From the NCBI GenBank assembly GCA_025456165.1, contig JALOLI010000006.1, forward strand, positions 1-15,488: a stretch of DNA of 15,488 bases, read 5' to 3'. This DNA comes from Acidimicrobiia bacterium (lineage in GTDB: Bacteria > Actinomycetota > Acidimicrobiia > UBA5794 > UBA11373). Under the pieces are notes generated by a model. The model made no database searches. It worked only from the letters and a program-made list of their open reading frames with translations, and was not told the origin of the DNA. The translations under genes and the position numbers were made by a program. This document shows positions 1 through 6,764 of the stretch, in pieces (position 1 is the stretch's first letter; each line of letters opens with the position of its first letter).

Positions 1-170
1 TCACCCACCGTGATGGCCGCTTCCGGTTGGCCCGAGGTGAGCGCATCGGAAGCGCTCTGCAAGGCGGACACGGCGCTCTTGACGGCTTCGTGCTCCGGGG
101 CGTAGCGCAGCAGGCTCTGAGCGGCATGGAACAGCGCCCGTAGGAATCCTCGTGCCACCAGCTCGCTCAC
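1..170 (-). CDS. Partial protein of unknown function, N-terminus only
   Basis: Only the first 56 codons are visible; the gene continues beyond the left edge. The GTG start overlaps the TGA stop of the upstream HEAT-repeat gene as GTGA, and a purine-rich GGAGG lies about 10 nt before it, so it is almost certainly translated from the same mRNA. The visible peptide is helical and amphipathic (it opens VSELVARGFLRALFHAAQ) and contains a YAPEHEAV stretch. It reminds me loosely of the helical N-terminal region found in some HEAT or HD-domain signalling proteins, where a segment like 'LYPPxHPxV' occurs. That is a weak resemblance, not an identification. As the last visible gene of the hpf - regulator - HEAT operon it may share their signalling role. 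Function unknown. Confidence 0.6.
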   Translation of the reverse strand, partial: MSELVARGFLRALFHAAQSLLRYAPEHEAVKSAVSALQSASDALTSGQPEAAITVG

Positions 171-1195
171 CGGCGCACCCCCTCCAGCGCCTGGCGAGCC
201 GCGTCGCGCACCATCCGGCCCGGGCCCATGAGGGTCCGGCGCCCGGCGAGACGGCTCAGCGCCGCCGGGACCGCCGGGTCGGCCCGCTCGGCGATCAGCT
301 CGACCAGCCGGCGCGCCTCGGCCGCGGCCGGCGGACTGGTCTCCAGCAGTTCCACCAGCGCCCCGACCACCTCCCGGCTGGGAGAGGCGTGCAGCAGCGA
401 GACCGCGGCGTGGCGCACCCGCGGCTCCGGGTCGGAGAGGGCGGCGACCAGCGGCCCCACCGCCTCCCCGCGCCGCAGGACGAAGAGGCCGCGCAGGGCC
501 TCCACCCGGACCCGGTGATCGGGATGCCCCAGGAGGGATTCGAGCGGCGCGGCGGCCTGGGGCCGCCCCGTGCGCCCCAGGGCGATGGCCACATTGCGCA
601 CCACGAACCACCGCGAGTCCACCACCAGGGCGGCCAGGAGGCGAACGTCGTCCCGGCCCACCCAGGAGAGGAACTCCACCAGGAACCGCCGGTTGACCGG
701 AGGCTCTTCGACGACCATGCCCTGAACCAGGTAGCGCGCCAGCCGCTCCCCCCAAGCGCTGACCAGTCCGGTGCCGGTGCCCAGGGGGTCCGCCGCGGCG
801 AGGTGCACCACGAGGTCATCGAGCACCTGCGGCTCGGACACCTCATCGAGGGCCTCTGCCACCAGGTCGGCGAACTCGTCCGGATAGGTCGGGGCCGTCA
901 CCAGGCCCCGCATCCACGCCTCGGCCCGGGTCAGGTCTCCCGCCCGGACCGCGGCGGTGAGCTTGCCCACCCAGACCCGCAGCAAACGGTGGAAGCGGGG
1001 GCGCCGGGTCTCGATGCGGAGCAGGTCGCGCAGCACGGCCACCCCGGCGTCGGCAGAACCGTTGTCGGTGAACTGCGCCACCAGGCGCTGCACCAGGGAC
1101 TCGTCGAGCGACTCGGCGTCGCCTTCCCCGGCCGGCCCTTCGGGCTCGGCAACGGAGTCTTCGGGCTCCAGGGCGAGGTCGGCGGAGGGTTCCAT
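167..1195 (-). CDS. HEAT-repeat protein
   Basis: 342 aa, taken from the ATG two bases after the response-regulator stop; a longer in-frame reading would run back through the regulator gene and is rejected. The first ~30 residues are acidic, low-complexity and probably disordered. Residues ~30-180 are helical without a recognised motif. From ~180 to the end come repeated antiparallel helix pairs of HEAT/PBS-lyase type: DSRWFVVRNVAIALGRTG (193-210), HPDHRVRVEALRGLFVLRRG (224-243) and DPEPRVRHAAVSLLHA (255-270), each with the Asp/Pro turn followed by VR..A...L. HEAT arrays are protein-binding scaffolds; no catalytic residues are seen. It sits in one operon with hpf and a LuxR-type regulator and overlaps the next gene by 4 nt, so an adaptor role in the same signalling route is plausible but inferred. 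Confidence 0.8.
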   Translation of the reverse strand: MEPSADLALEPEDSVAEPEGPAGEGDAESLDESLVQRLVAQFTDNGSADAGVAVLRDLLRIETRRPRFHRLLRVWVGKLTAAVRAGDLTRAEAWMRGLVTAPTYPDEFADLVAEALDEVSEPQVLDDLVVHLAAADPLGTGTGLVSAWGERLARYLVQGMVVEEPPVNRRFLVEFLSWVGRDDVRLLAALVVDSRWFVVRNVAIALGRTGRPQAAAPLESLLGHPDHRVRVEALRGLFVLRRGEAVGPLVAALSDPEPRVRHAAVSLLHASPSREVVGALVELLETSPPAAAEARRLVELIAERADPAVPAALSRLAGRRTLMGPGRMVRDAARQALEGVRR

Positions 1196-1197
1196 GG

Positions 1198-1851
1198 CTA
1201 CAGATCGATCAGGCTCTCCCGCACGGCGTACAGCACGGCTTCGCTGCGCGAGTGCAGGCCCAGCTTGTCCAGGATGTTGCGGATGTGGTTCTTCACGGTG
1301 TTCTCGGAGATGTAGAGCACCCGGCCGATCTCCCGCGAGGTCTCCCCCGCGGCCACGTGGCGCAGGATCTCCACCTCCCGCCCGGTGAGACACGGCTCGC
1401 GGTCGGCGGCGATGTCCTGGTGCCGCAGGTGCCGTCGCAGGATGTCGAAGAGCTTGCCGCCCATGCGGGCCGATACCGCCGCCCCGCCCCGCACCACCTC
1501 ACGGATGGCGTCCGCCAGACCCTCGAAGGCGGTGTCTTTGACCAGGTAGCCGCGCGCCCCGGCCCGAATACCTTCGAGGAGGTCCTCGACCGACTCGCTG
1601 GCGGTGAGCAGGATCACCCGGGACGACGGGGAGACGGCCAGGATCTTCTCGACCACCTCCAGCCCGGAGAGACCCGGCATGAGGATGTCGAGCACCACGA
1701 CGTCGGGGAGCAGTTCCTCGGCGGCAGTCACGGCGCTCTCGCCGTCCGCAGCCTGTCCGCAGATGTCGAAGCCGGCGGCGCGCAGCGCCGCACTCAACCC
1801 GGTGCGGAACAGGTCCACATCGTCGACGACGAGGACCCGAACGCGGGTCAC
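1198..1851 (-). CDS. NarL/FixJ-family response regulator (REC + LuxR-type HTH)
   Basis: 217 aa, two-domain DNA-binding response regulator. The receiver domain (about 3-120) has the acidic pair D10/D11, phospho-acceptor D55 in VVVLDILMPG, T83 and K105 in GYLVKD, so it should be phosphorylatable. The C-terminal LuxR/GerE helix-turn-helix (about 153-215) shows LTGREVEILRHVAAGETSREIG and ISENTVKNHIRNILDKL. The start is GTG, overlapping the hpf stop as GTGA, so translation is coupled to hpf. It is followed after 2 nt by the HEAT-repeat gene. No histidine kinase gene is visible; the partner is either beyond the left edge or elsewhere. Family assignment is firm; target genes and signal are unknown. 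Linkage to hpf suggests a stress or growth-arrest role (inference). Confidence 0.93.
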   Translation of the reverse strand: MTRVRVLVVDDVDLFRTGLSAALRAAGFDICGQAADGESAVTAAEELLPDVVVLDILMPGLSGLEVVEKILAVSPSSRVILLTASESVEDLLEGIRAGARGYLVKDTAFEGLADAIREVVRGGAAVSARMGGKLFDILRRHLRHQDIAADREPCLTGREVEILRHVAAGETSREIGRVLYISENTVKNHIRNILDKLGLHSRSEAVLYAVRESLIDL

Positions 1852-2366
1852 TGGGGCTCGATCAGCCCCAAAGAACCGCCGCGCCGCCGGTACAGCACGC
1901 TGTACCGATCGGATTCCGCGTTCAGGAACAGATAGAAGCTGTGCCCGAGCAGTTCCATTTGGAGGGCTGCCTTCACTCGCTCGATCTGCAAGTCCGCCGG
2001 GCCGCTGGTTTCTTCGACGCCCTCAGAGGCGCTATTGAGTTGTTTGTCCCCTCCCCGGCGATGACGCTCTACCAGGCGCTCCTTCAGCCGGCTCAACTGC
2101 CGCTCCAGCTTGTCCACCGCCAGATCGAGCGCCGAGCGGTGATCTCCGGCCGCCGCCTCGACGCGAACCACATGCCCCGCCGCCTTCGTCGTGATCTCGA
2201 CACGGCAGCGCTCCTCTGCCTGCCTCGGGTTCGACTCATCGGTGAACTCGATGTCGATGCTCCCGGTTTCCTCGAAGACCCGCACCGAGCGAGCCACCTT
2301 CTCCTCGGCGGCCCGACGCAGGCCGTCGCCGACAGTCATGCGCTTCCCGCGAACGTGAACCTCCAC
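1848..2366 (-). CDS. hpf: Ribosome hibernation promoting factor, long form
   Basis: 172 aa from a GTG start. HPF binds the 30S decoding region when growth slows, and the long form drives 70S-70S (100S) dimers through its C-terminal domain. The S30AE domain spans about 1-100 (VEVHVRGKRMTVGDGLRRA through VEAAAGDHRSALDLAVDKL). After a variable linker comes the dimerisation domain, about 115-172, with the typical LQMELLGHSFYLFLNAES and YSVLYRRRGGSLGLIEP. Reading could extend in frame to a start at 2441, but the GTG at 2366 follows a perfect AAGGAGGT by 4 nt and fits the family N-terminus. Upstream is comF, a commonly seen neighbour. secA, often next in line, is replaced here by a response regulator overlapping by 4 nt. 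Confidence 0.94.
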   Translation of the reverse strand: MEVHVRGKRMTVGDGLRRAAEEKVARSVRVFEETGSIDIEFTDESNPRQAEERCRVEITTKAAGHVVRVEAAAGDHRSALDLAVDKLERQLSRLKERLVERHRRGGDKQLNSASEGVEETSGPADLQIERVKAALQMELLGHSFYLFLNAESDRYSVLYRRRGGSLGLIEPQ

Positions 2367-2370
2367 CGTG

Positions 2371-2378
2371 ACCTCCTT
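2371..2378 (-). promoter_or_regulatory. Strong Shine-Dalgarno of hpf
   Basis: On the minus strand this reads AAGGAGGT, a full match to the anti-Shine-Dalgarno, 4 nt before the GTG at 2366. It decides the hpf start against longer in-frame readings and against the ATG at 2339. It is the best ribosome binding site in the window, fitting a protein that may need rapid, abundant synthesis (inference). Confidence 0.8.
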
Positions 2379-2483
2379 CAGGGTCTGCGAAGGCGTATCG
2401 GCAGTTTCGGGCGTCCCGGAGCGCCGGGCCCGGCAGGGCACTCCCCCGGAGCGACCTGCGCGGACGCGGGCCAGGGGCGGCGG

Positions 2484-3170
2484 TCAGAGAGGGAACGAGA
2501 GCGGACCCGGCAGTGGTGCGCTCCTGGCGGCACACACTCCCCCGTCGTCGGCATCCCCCGGAGGGGGCTCGCCTTCACTATACCCCCGGGGGCGCATCGG
2601 CGGCAGGGTTCCCGCACCCGGGGCTGCGGTCGCCGTGACCGCAGGACAGGGCCGGCCCAGGGCGGTGGCCGCGGCCCGCAGAGTGGCTCCGGTGGTAACC
2701 ACGTCGTCCACCAGGACCGCCCCGGCCGGGATCGACCGCACCAGCCGGAAACTGGGCAGGCCGCGCCGGGCCCCGGCGGGACCGGCGCGCCGGCGGTGCC
2801 ACCACTCCGGCGCCAGCGCCGGCACCACCGGCAAGCGGAGGAGGCGCCCCAGGGCTCGGGCCAGTTCGACGGCGGGGTCCACCCCATAGCGCCAGCGGCG
2901 CAGCCTGGCCCGGGGAACCGGCACCAGGGCGCCGGCCCCCTCCGGGACGCGGCCGGCCATGCCTTCGGCCAGCACTGCAGCAGCCGCGCGATGCCCCCCG
3001 TACTTGAGCCGGTGCACCAGCAGTCGGGCGGTGCCGCGGTGAGCGAAGGCGCTGCGCACCAGGACCCCGCCCGGCAGGCGGCGCTCACCCCCGGCGGCGA
3101 ACCCGGCGACGCAGTGCCGGCAGAGCCGCCTGCCGGGGGCGGCTCGGGAGGCGCAGCCCAGGCAGGTCAT
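2484..3170 (-). CDS. comF: ComF family phosphoribosyltransferase-like protein
   Basis: 228 aa from the ATG at 3170; a longer in-frame reading passes through the opposite-strand dehydrogenase and is rejected. An N-terminal zinc-ribbon is formed by C3, C6, C17 and C20. Then come HRLKYGGHR (53-61), the ComF segment ALVPVPRARLRRWRYGVDPA (81-100) and the PRPP-binding loop VLVDDVVTTGAT (152-163). ComF proteins aid DNA handling in natural transformation; their enzymatic activity is unclear. The middle segment (about 123-140, WWHRRRAGPAGARRG) is Arg/Ala-rich where relatives usually have a more conserved RxxxxQ stretch. The last ~45 residues are Pro/Gly-rich without family resemblance. It is divergent from ldhA, with a TANNNT box positioned for leaderless transcription. 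No other competence gene is in view. Confidence 0.88.
   Translation of the reverse strand: MTCLGCASRAAPGRRLCRHCVAGFAAGGERRLPGGVLVRSAFAHRGTARLLVHRLKYGGHRAAAAVLAEGMAGRVPEGAGALVPVPRARLRRWRYGVDPAVELARALGRLLRLPVVPALAPEWWHRRRAGPAGARRGLPSFRLVRSIPAGAVLVDDVVTTGATLRAAATALGRPCPAVTATAAPGAGTLPPMRPRGYSEGEPPPGDADDGGVCAARSAPLPGPLSFPL
2577..2582 (-). promoter_or_regulatory. Possible -10 box for the hpf operon inside comF
   Basis: On the minus strand this reads TATAGT, a good actinobacterial TANNNT, within the 3' part of comF. Transcription would start near 2570, leaving about 200 nt before the hpf GTG. I find no clear -35 element 16-18 nt upstream; the spacer is a C/G run. It could give hpf and the regulator an origin separate from comF. 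Sequence match only. Confidence 0.3.
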
Positions 3171-3176
3171 GGCGGC

Positions 3177-3182
3177 AACGTA
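3177..3182 (-). promoter_or_regulatory. -10 box of comF, leaderless geometry
   Basis: On the minus strand this reads TACGTT, followed by six bases (GCCGCC) and the comF ATG. Transcription starting 7 nt after the box would begin on the A of the ATG, giving a leaderless mRNA. No Shine-Dalgarno precedes the ATG at 3170, which supports this. Confidence 0.5.
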
Positions 3183-3226
3183 CCGTGGGCCTGCGACATA
3201 ACCCTTCCGCGGGCGATGGCCGCCGA

Positions 3227-3232
3227 TACCCT
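3227..3232 (+). promoter_or_regulatory. -10 box of ldhA, leaderless geometry
   Basis: TACCCT fits TANNNT and lies 7 nt upstream of the ATG at 3240, so the mRNA would begin at or one base from the start codon. No Shine-Dalgarno is present. The placement supports the start at 3240 over the in-frame ATG at 3216. A weak alternative box, CATAAC, lies at about 3197-3202. Confidence 0.45.
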
Positions 3233-3239
3233 CCTTTGC

Positions 3240-4238
3240 ATGGATGTCGCCGTCTTCAGCACCCGGCCCTACGACCGCCGCTCCCTCGACGCAGCCAACG
3301 TCGGGCTGGGGCACAGTTTGATCTATTTCGAGGAACGTCTCCATTGCCGAACCGCCCCCCTGGCACGGGGCGCCGAGGCTGTATGTGCCTTCGTCAACGA
3401 CGCCCTCGATGACGAAACCCTTGCCTGCCTGGCCCAGGAGGGGGTCCGCCTGGTAGTGCTGCGGGCCTCCGGGGTCAACAACGTCGACCTCAAAGCAGCG
3501 GCGCGCCTGGGCCTGACGGTGGTCCGGGTCCCCGCCTACTCGCCCCACGCCATCGCCGAGCACACCGTGGGGCTCATGCTGGCCCTCGAGCGAAAGATCC
3601 ATCGGGCCCACGCCCGGGTCCGCGAAGGCAACTTCTCCCTGGAGGGTCTGTTGGGCAGAGAGCTGCATGGGCAGACCGTGGGCATCGTCGGCACCGGGGC
3701 CATCGGCAGGACCGTAGCCCGGATCTTGAGCGGCTTCGGCTGCGGGCTGCTGGCACACGATCTCTCTCCGGACCCCGCCGTGGAAGCGCTCGGGGCTCGG
3801 TATGTGGGTCTGCCCGCCCTTCTCGCCGAAAGCGAGGTAGTGACCCTCCACTGCCCGCTGACCCCCGCCACCCGCCACCTCATCGACGGGGCGGTCCTGG
3901 GGACGATGCGCGACGGGGTCATGCTGATCAACACGAGCCGCGGCGGCCTGGTCGACACGGCGGCCGTCATCGAGGGCCTCAAGACCGGCAAGGTGGGCAG
4001 TCTGGGACTCGACGTCTACGAGGAAGAGGAGTCTCTGTTCTTCGCCGACCTCTCCGACCAGATCATCCAGGACGACGTCTTCAGCCGCCTGCTCACCTTC
4101 CCCAACGTGATCGTCACCGGGCATCAGGCCTTCTTCACCATCGAGGCGCTCGGCCACATCGCCGCCACCACCATGGCCAACATCTCCGCCTTCGCCGCCG
4201 GGCGCCGCAGCGGTAACGAAGTCACCGCCCCTGACTAG
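3240..4238 (+). CDS. ldhA: D-lactate dehydrogenase (2-hydroxyacid dehydrogenase family)
   Basis: 332 aa. Reduces pyruvate to D-lactate with NADH in the cytoplasm, regenerating NAD+ in fermentation, or runs in reverse. It resembles enterobacterial LdhA along its full length: AVFSTRPYDRR at the start, AVCAFVNDALDDETL, NNVDLKAAARLGLTVVRVPAY, and the IGTG-type fold core GTGAIG (151-156) for NADH. Catalytic residues by family pattern are R234 (NTSRGG), E263 (within DVYEEEES) and H295 (TGHQAF). The LdhA-specific LFFADLSDQIIQDDVFSRL (267-285) separates it from glycerate or phosphoglycerate dehydrogenases. Start chosen at MDVAVF, which matches the family and the upstream -10 box; in-frame sequence further upstream runs antisense to comF and is not coding. 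Substrate range beyond pyruvate cannot be read from sequence. Confidence 0.93.
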   Translation: MDVAVFSTRPYDRRSLDAANVGLGHSLIYFEERLHCRTAPLARGAEAVCAFVNDALDDETLACLAQEGVRLVVLRASGVNNVDLKAAARLGLTVVRVPAYSPHAIAEHTVGLMLALERKIHRAHARVREGNFSLEGLLGRELHGQTVGIVGTGAIGRTVARILSGFGCGLLAHDLSPDPAVEALGARYVGLPALLAESEVVTLHCPLTPATRHLIDGAVLGTMRDGVMLINTSRGGLVDTAAVIEGLKTGKVGSLGLDVYEEEESLFFADLSDQIIQDDVFSRLLTFPNVIVTGHQAFFTIEALGHIAATTMANISAFAAGRRSGNEVTAPD

Positions 4239-4306
4239 TCACTGCCCGGCCACCCAATGACCACCTAGCGCGGCCGGATTCGTCACACATCACTACTCTC
4301 GGTGGC

Positions 4307-4312
4307 TACAGT
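4307..4312 (+). promoter_or_regulatory. Possible -10 box of the FtsH-like gene
   Basis: TACAGT lies 31 nt before the ATG at 4344; a start near 4319 would give a leader of about 25 nt that includes the Shine-Dalgarno. A second TANNNT, TACTCT, lies at 4294-4299. Neither has a good -35. Since the dehydrogenase ends at 4238, this 105-nt gap is the natural promoter site. Confidence 0.35.
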
Positions 4313-4332
4313 GGCAGGAAAGGCAACTCGCG

Positions 4333-4339
4333 AAGGGGA
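4333..4339 (+). promoter_or_regulatory. Shine-Dalgarno of the FtsH-like gene
   Basis: AAGGGGA ends 4 nt before the ATG at 4344. It favours this start over in-frame GTG codons at 4302 and 4311, which would add up to 14 residues. Confidence 0.55.
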
Positions 4340-4343
4340 CCAC

Positions 4344-6125
4344 ATGCCGCTGGACGTGCAAGTGACCCGGGAACGGCAGAGGCGGCGCCGGCTGCGGCGC
4401 ATCGCCATCGTCCTGTCGCCGCTGGTGGTGTGGCTCTGGGTGCGTCTGCTGATGGGCAACCCGGTCTCCCCAGGGTGGCCCGACCTCCCTCCGGAAGCCG
4501 TCTACTGGATTCCCGGGATCGTCATCGTCCTCATCCTCGGGATCGTGATCGTCGCCCCGATGATGGGCAGCGGCCGCTCCCCCGAGGTCGTGTTCCTCCC
4601 GGAGCAGATCGAGGTCACCTTCGACGACGTGCTCGGCCTCGGCCCGGTCCTCTCCGAGGTGCGCCAGTCGCTGGAGGTCTTCCTCAACCACCGCTACTTC
4701 CGGGACCACATGGGAGGTCAGCCGCGGCGCGGCCTCCTCTTCGAGGGCCCGCCGGGCACCGGCAAGACCCACACCGCCAAGGCGATGGCCAAGGAAGCCG
4801 GAGTGCCCTTCCTGTTCGTCTCCTCGACGGCCTTCCAGAGCATGTGGTACGGGGCCACCGCCCGCAAGATCCGCTCCTACTTCAAGCGCCTGCGCAAGGT
4901 CGCCCGAGAGGAAGGGGGCGCCATCGGCTTCATCGAGGAGTTCGACGCCATCGGCGGCCGCCGCGGCGGGATGAGCCACATGACCGCCGAGCCCACCCGG
5001 GTCGAGCCCTCCATGGTCTCCGAGGGCACCGGCGGGGTCGTCAACGAACTGCTGGTGCAGATGCAATCTTTCGATGAGCCACCACGCTCCATGAAGATGG
5101 CCAACGGCCTGCGCCGCTTCGCCAACAAGTTCCTGCCGCCGCACCGGCATTTCAAGACGAAGAAGGCGCCCTTCGCCAACATCCTCCTGATCGGGGCGAC
5201 CAACCGGGCCGACAACCTCGACCCTGCCCTGCTCCGTCCCGGCCGCTTCGACCGGGTCTTCCACTTCGGGATGCCGGCCCGCGCCCAGCGCCGGGAGCTG
5301 ATCGACTACTTCCTCAACCGCAAGACCCACGACGAGACCCTCGACGACCAGGCTCGCGACGACCTGGCGGCCTCGACCATGGGCTACTCCCCCGCCAGCC
5401 TGGAGCGTCTGTTCGACGAGGCTCTCCTCTTCGCTCTCCGCGGCGGGCGCGACCGGCTGAGCCGCGACGACCTGCGCCGGGCCCGTCTCGACGTGGAGAT
5501 CGGCCTGGCCGAGCCCACCGAGTACACCCCGGAGGAGCGGGCCACCATCGCATCCCACGAATCCGGCCACGCCACCATTGCCTACCTGGTCGGTAAGGGC
5601 CGCAAGCTCGACCTGCTCTCCATCGTCAAGCGCAAGGATGCCCTCGGGCTCCTGGCCCACAGCGAGGTGGAGGAGCGCTACACGAAGCGCCAGAGCGAGG
5701 CTCTGGCCCTCATCCAGATCGCCCTGGGGGGCATGGCCGCCGAGGAGATGCTGTTCGGCGAGTCGGGCACCGGGCCGGCCGGTGACCTGGCCACCGCTAC
5801 CGGAATCGCCGTCGAACTGGTGGGCTCGATGGGCCTGGGCGGGTCGCTGATCTCCTTCCGCGCCCTCGACGACGGCCTGCTCGGGGGCAACCTGGTGGCC
5901 AAGGTCCTGGCCGACGACCGGGCCCGCCGGGCAGTGGACGACCTGCTGCGCGAGCAGAAGGAGAAGGTCGTCGCCCTGCTGGCGGCTCATCGCCACGTCG
6001 TGGAGGCCCTGCGCGACGCCCTGCTGGACCGCGAAGAGCTGGTCGGGCGGGAGATCATCGATGTCATCGAGGGCGCGGTGCGCGACCCGGAACTGGTGGT
6101 CGACCTGCGGGCGCCGGTCGGCTGA
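4344..6125 (+). CDS. FtsH-like membrane AAA+ zinc metalloprotease, divergent
   Basis: 593 aa. ATP-driven membrane protease that would extract and degrade membrane or cytosolic proteins as a hexamer. A basic N-terminus (RQRRRRLRR) is followed by TM1 (about 20-37) and TM2 (about 54-73), separated by only ~17 residues, where E. coli FtsH has a domain of about 70. AAA+ core: Walker A GPPGTGKT (135-142); pore loop MWYG (167-170) in place of MFVG; Walker B FIEEFD (196-201), with Glu198 where Asp is standard and Glu199 kept; sensor-1 N287 in GATNRAD; Arg fingers R301/R304 in RPGRFDR. Between Walker B and sensor 1 there are about 35-40 extra residues, including a basic segment (RRFANKFLPPHRHFKTKK). 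M41 protease: HESGH (405-409) with third zinc ligand D481. The active site is intact, so a working protease is likely, but a different branch from canonical FtsH. It precedes the antiporter cluster by 83 nt. Confidence 0.9.
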   Translation: MPLDVQVTRERQRRRRLRRIAIVLSPLVVWLWVRLLMGNPVSPGWPDLPPEAVYWIPGIVIVLILGIVIVAPMMGSGRSPEVVFLPEQIEVTFDDVLGLGPVLSEVRQSLEVFLNHRYFRDHMGGQPRRGLLFEGPPGTGKTHTAKAMAKEAGVPFLFVSSTAFQSMWYGATARKIRSYFKRLRKVAREEGGAIGFIEEFDAIGGRRGGMSHMTAEPTRVEPSMVSEGTGGVVNELLVQMQSFDEPPRSMKMANGLRRFANKFLPPHRHFKTKKAPFANILLIGATNRADNLDPALLRPGRFDRVFHFGMPARAQRRELIDYFLNRKTHDETLDDQARDDLAASTMGYSPASLERLFDEALLFALRGGRDRLSRDDLRRARLDVEIGLAEPTEYTPEERATIASHESGHATIAYLVGKGRKLDLLSIVKRKDALGLLAHSEVEERYTKRQSEALALIQIALGGMAAEEMLFGESGTGPAGDLATATGIAVELVGSMGLGGSLISFRALDDGLLGGNLVAKVLADDRARRAVDDLLREQKEKVVALLAAHRHVVEALRDALLDREELVGREIIDVIEGAVRDPELVVDLRAPVG

Positions 6126-6168
6126 CCCGGCGGGGCGCGCCGGGACGGCAGGCGGAGCCCCGTGGGAG

Positions 6169-6177
6169 TGCCAAGAT
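6169..6177 (+). promoter_or_regulatory. Possible extended -10 before the first khtT-like gene
   Basis: TGCCAAGAT reads as TG-N-CAAGAT, an extended -10-like element in the 83-nt gap after the protease gene. Transcription would start near 6184, about 25 nt before the ATG at 6209, and include its GGAGG. No -35 is seen. A similar TG-N-CANNAT element precedes the second copy. Confidence 0.25.
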
Positions 6178-6208
6178 GGCGGGGTCAGCCGGCGCGGAGG
6201 TCCCTCAC

Positions 6209-6694
6209 ATGGCCCAGGTGGAGCAAACCCCCCTTCCGGGCGTAGGGGTGCGCTACGACTTCACCACCGGGGAGGGCCGGCGGCTCGGAGTGGTGCACCA
6301 CCAGGACGGCCGCAAGCACTTCTACATCGGGTCGGGCGACGACCCTCAGGAAGCCGCTCCCGCCTTCAGCCTCGACGACGATGAAGTCCACACCCTGGTG
6401 GAGGTCCTGGGCGGGCTGCGGGTGACGGAGGGTCTGGTCCGACTCCAGGAATTCGTCGAGGGCCTGGCGATCGAGTGGCTCAAGGTGGGGCCCGGCTCCC
6501 CCGTCGCGGGGGCCAGCCTGGCCTCCGCCGGGATCCGGGCACGCTCCGGCGTCTCCGTGGTGGCCGTGCTTCGCGAAGACCAGACGCATCCGGCGCCCGG
6601 GCCCGAGTTCCGCATCGCCGCCGGCGACACCCTGGTGGTCGTGGGCACCCCCGACGGGGTGACGGCCGCCGGCGGCATCCTGCGCGCCGGCTGA
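6209..6694 (+). CDS. KhtT-like cation:proton antiporter regulatory subunit, copy 1
   Basis: 161 aa, soluble. KhtT proteins are peripheral subunits that gate KhtU-type K+/H+ antiporters; in Bacillus the RCK_C domain senses c-di-AMP and pH. The N-terminal domain (1 to ~75) opens with the family hallmark TPLPGVGVRYDFTT and has LGVVHHQDGRKHFYI. The RCK_C (TrkA-C) domain (about 85-160) contains IEWLKVGPGSPVAGASL, RSGVSVVAVLR, HPAPGPEF and GDTLVVVGTPDG. Start at 6209 because GGAGG lies 8 nt upstream and the family begins here; an in-frame start at 6176 lacks a ribosome site. By eye about half of the residues match the next gene, so the two arose by tandem duplication. The ligand of this copy is unknown. 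Confidence 0.88.
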   Translation: MAQVEQTPLPGVGVRYDFTTGEGRRLGVVHHQDGRKHFYIGSGDDPQEAAPAFSLDDDEVHTLVEVLGGLRVTEGLVRLQEFVEGLAIEWLKVGPGSPVAGASLASAGIRARSGVSVVAVLREDQTHPAPGPEFRIAAGDTLVVVGTPDGVTAAGGILRAG

Positions 6695-6727
6695 GCGGCC
6701 CGTTCCGTCCCCCGCGGCCGGGCCACA

Positions 6728-6736
6728 TGGCATCAT
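6728..6736 (+). promoter_or_regulatory. Possible extended -10 before the second khtT-like gene
   Basis: TGGCATCAT reads as TG-N-CATCAT, 28 nt before the GTG start at 6765, with the Shine-Dalgarno in between. It resembles the element in front of copy 1, suggesting the duplicated unit carried its own promoter. No -35 is evident, and read-through from copy 1 is equally possible. Confidence 0.25.
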
Positions 6737-6764
6737 GCCCCCCTCGACCCGGGAGGATGAGCCC

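Noticed and set aside
152..1315. 387-codon plus-strand open frame over the HEAT and regulator genes
   Set aside because: Antisense shadow; the minus strand has HEAT periodicity and a textbook response regulator.
1941..3239. Long open frame upstream of and in frame with the D-lactate dehydrogenase
   Set aside because: It lies antisense to hpf and comF, its translation is Pro/Arg/Gly-rich with no family resemblance, and the dehydrogenase family begins at the ATG at 3240. It is a typical artefact of GC-rich DNA with few stops.
4293..5996. 567-codon open frame antisense to the FtsH-like gene
   Set aside because: Low-complexity His/Gln/Gly-rich translation mirroring the codon bias of the plus-strand gene, which has clear AAA+ and M41 motifs.
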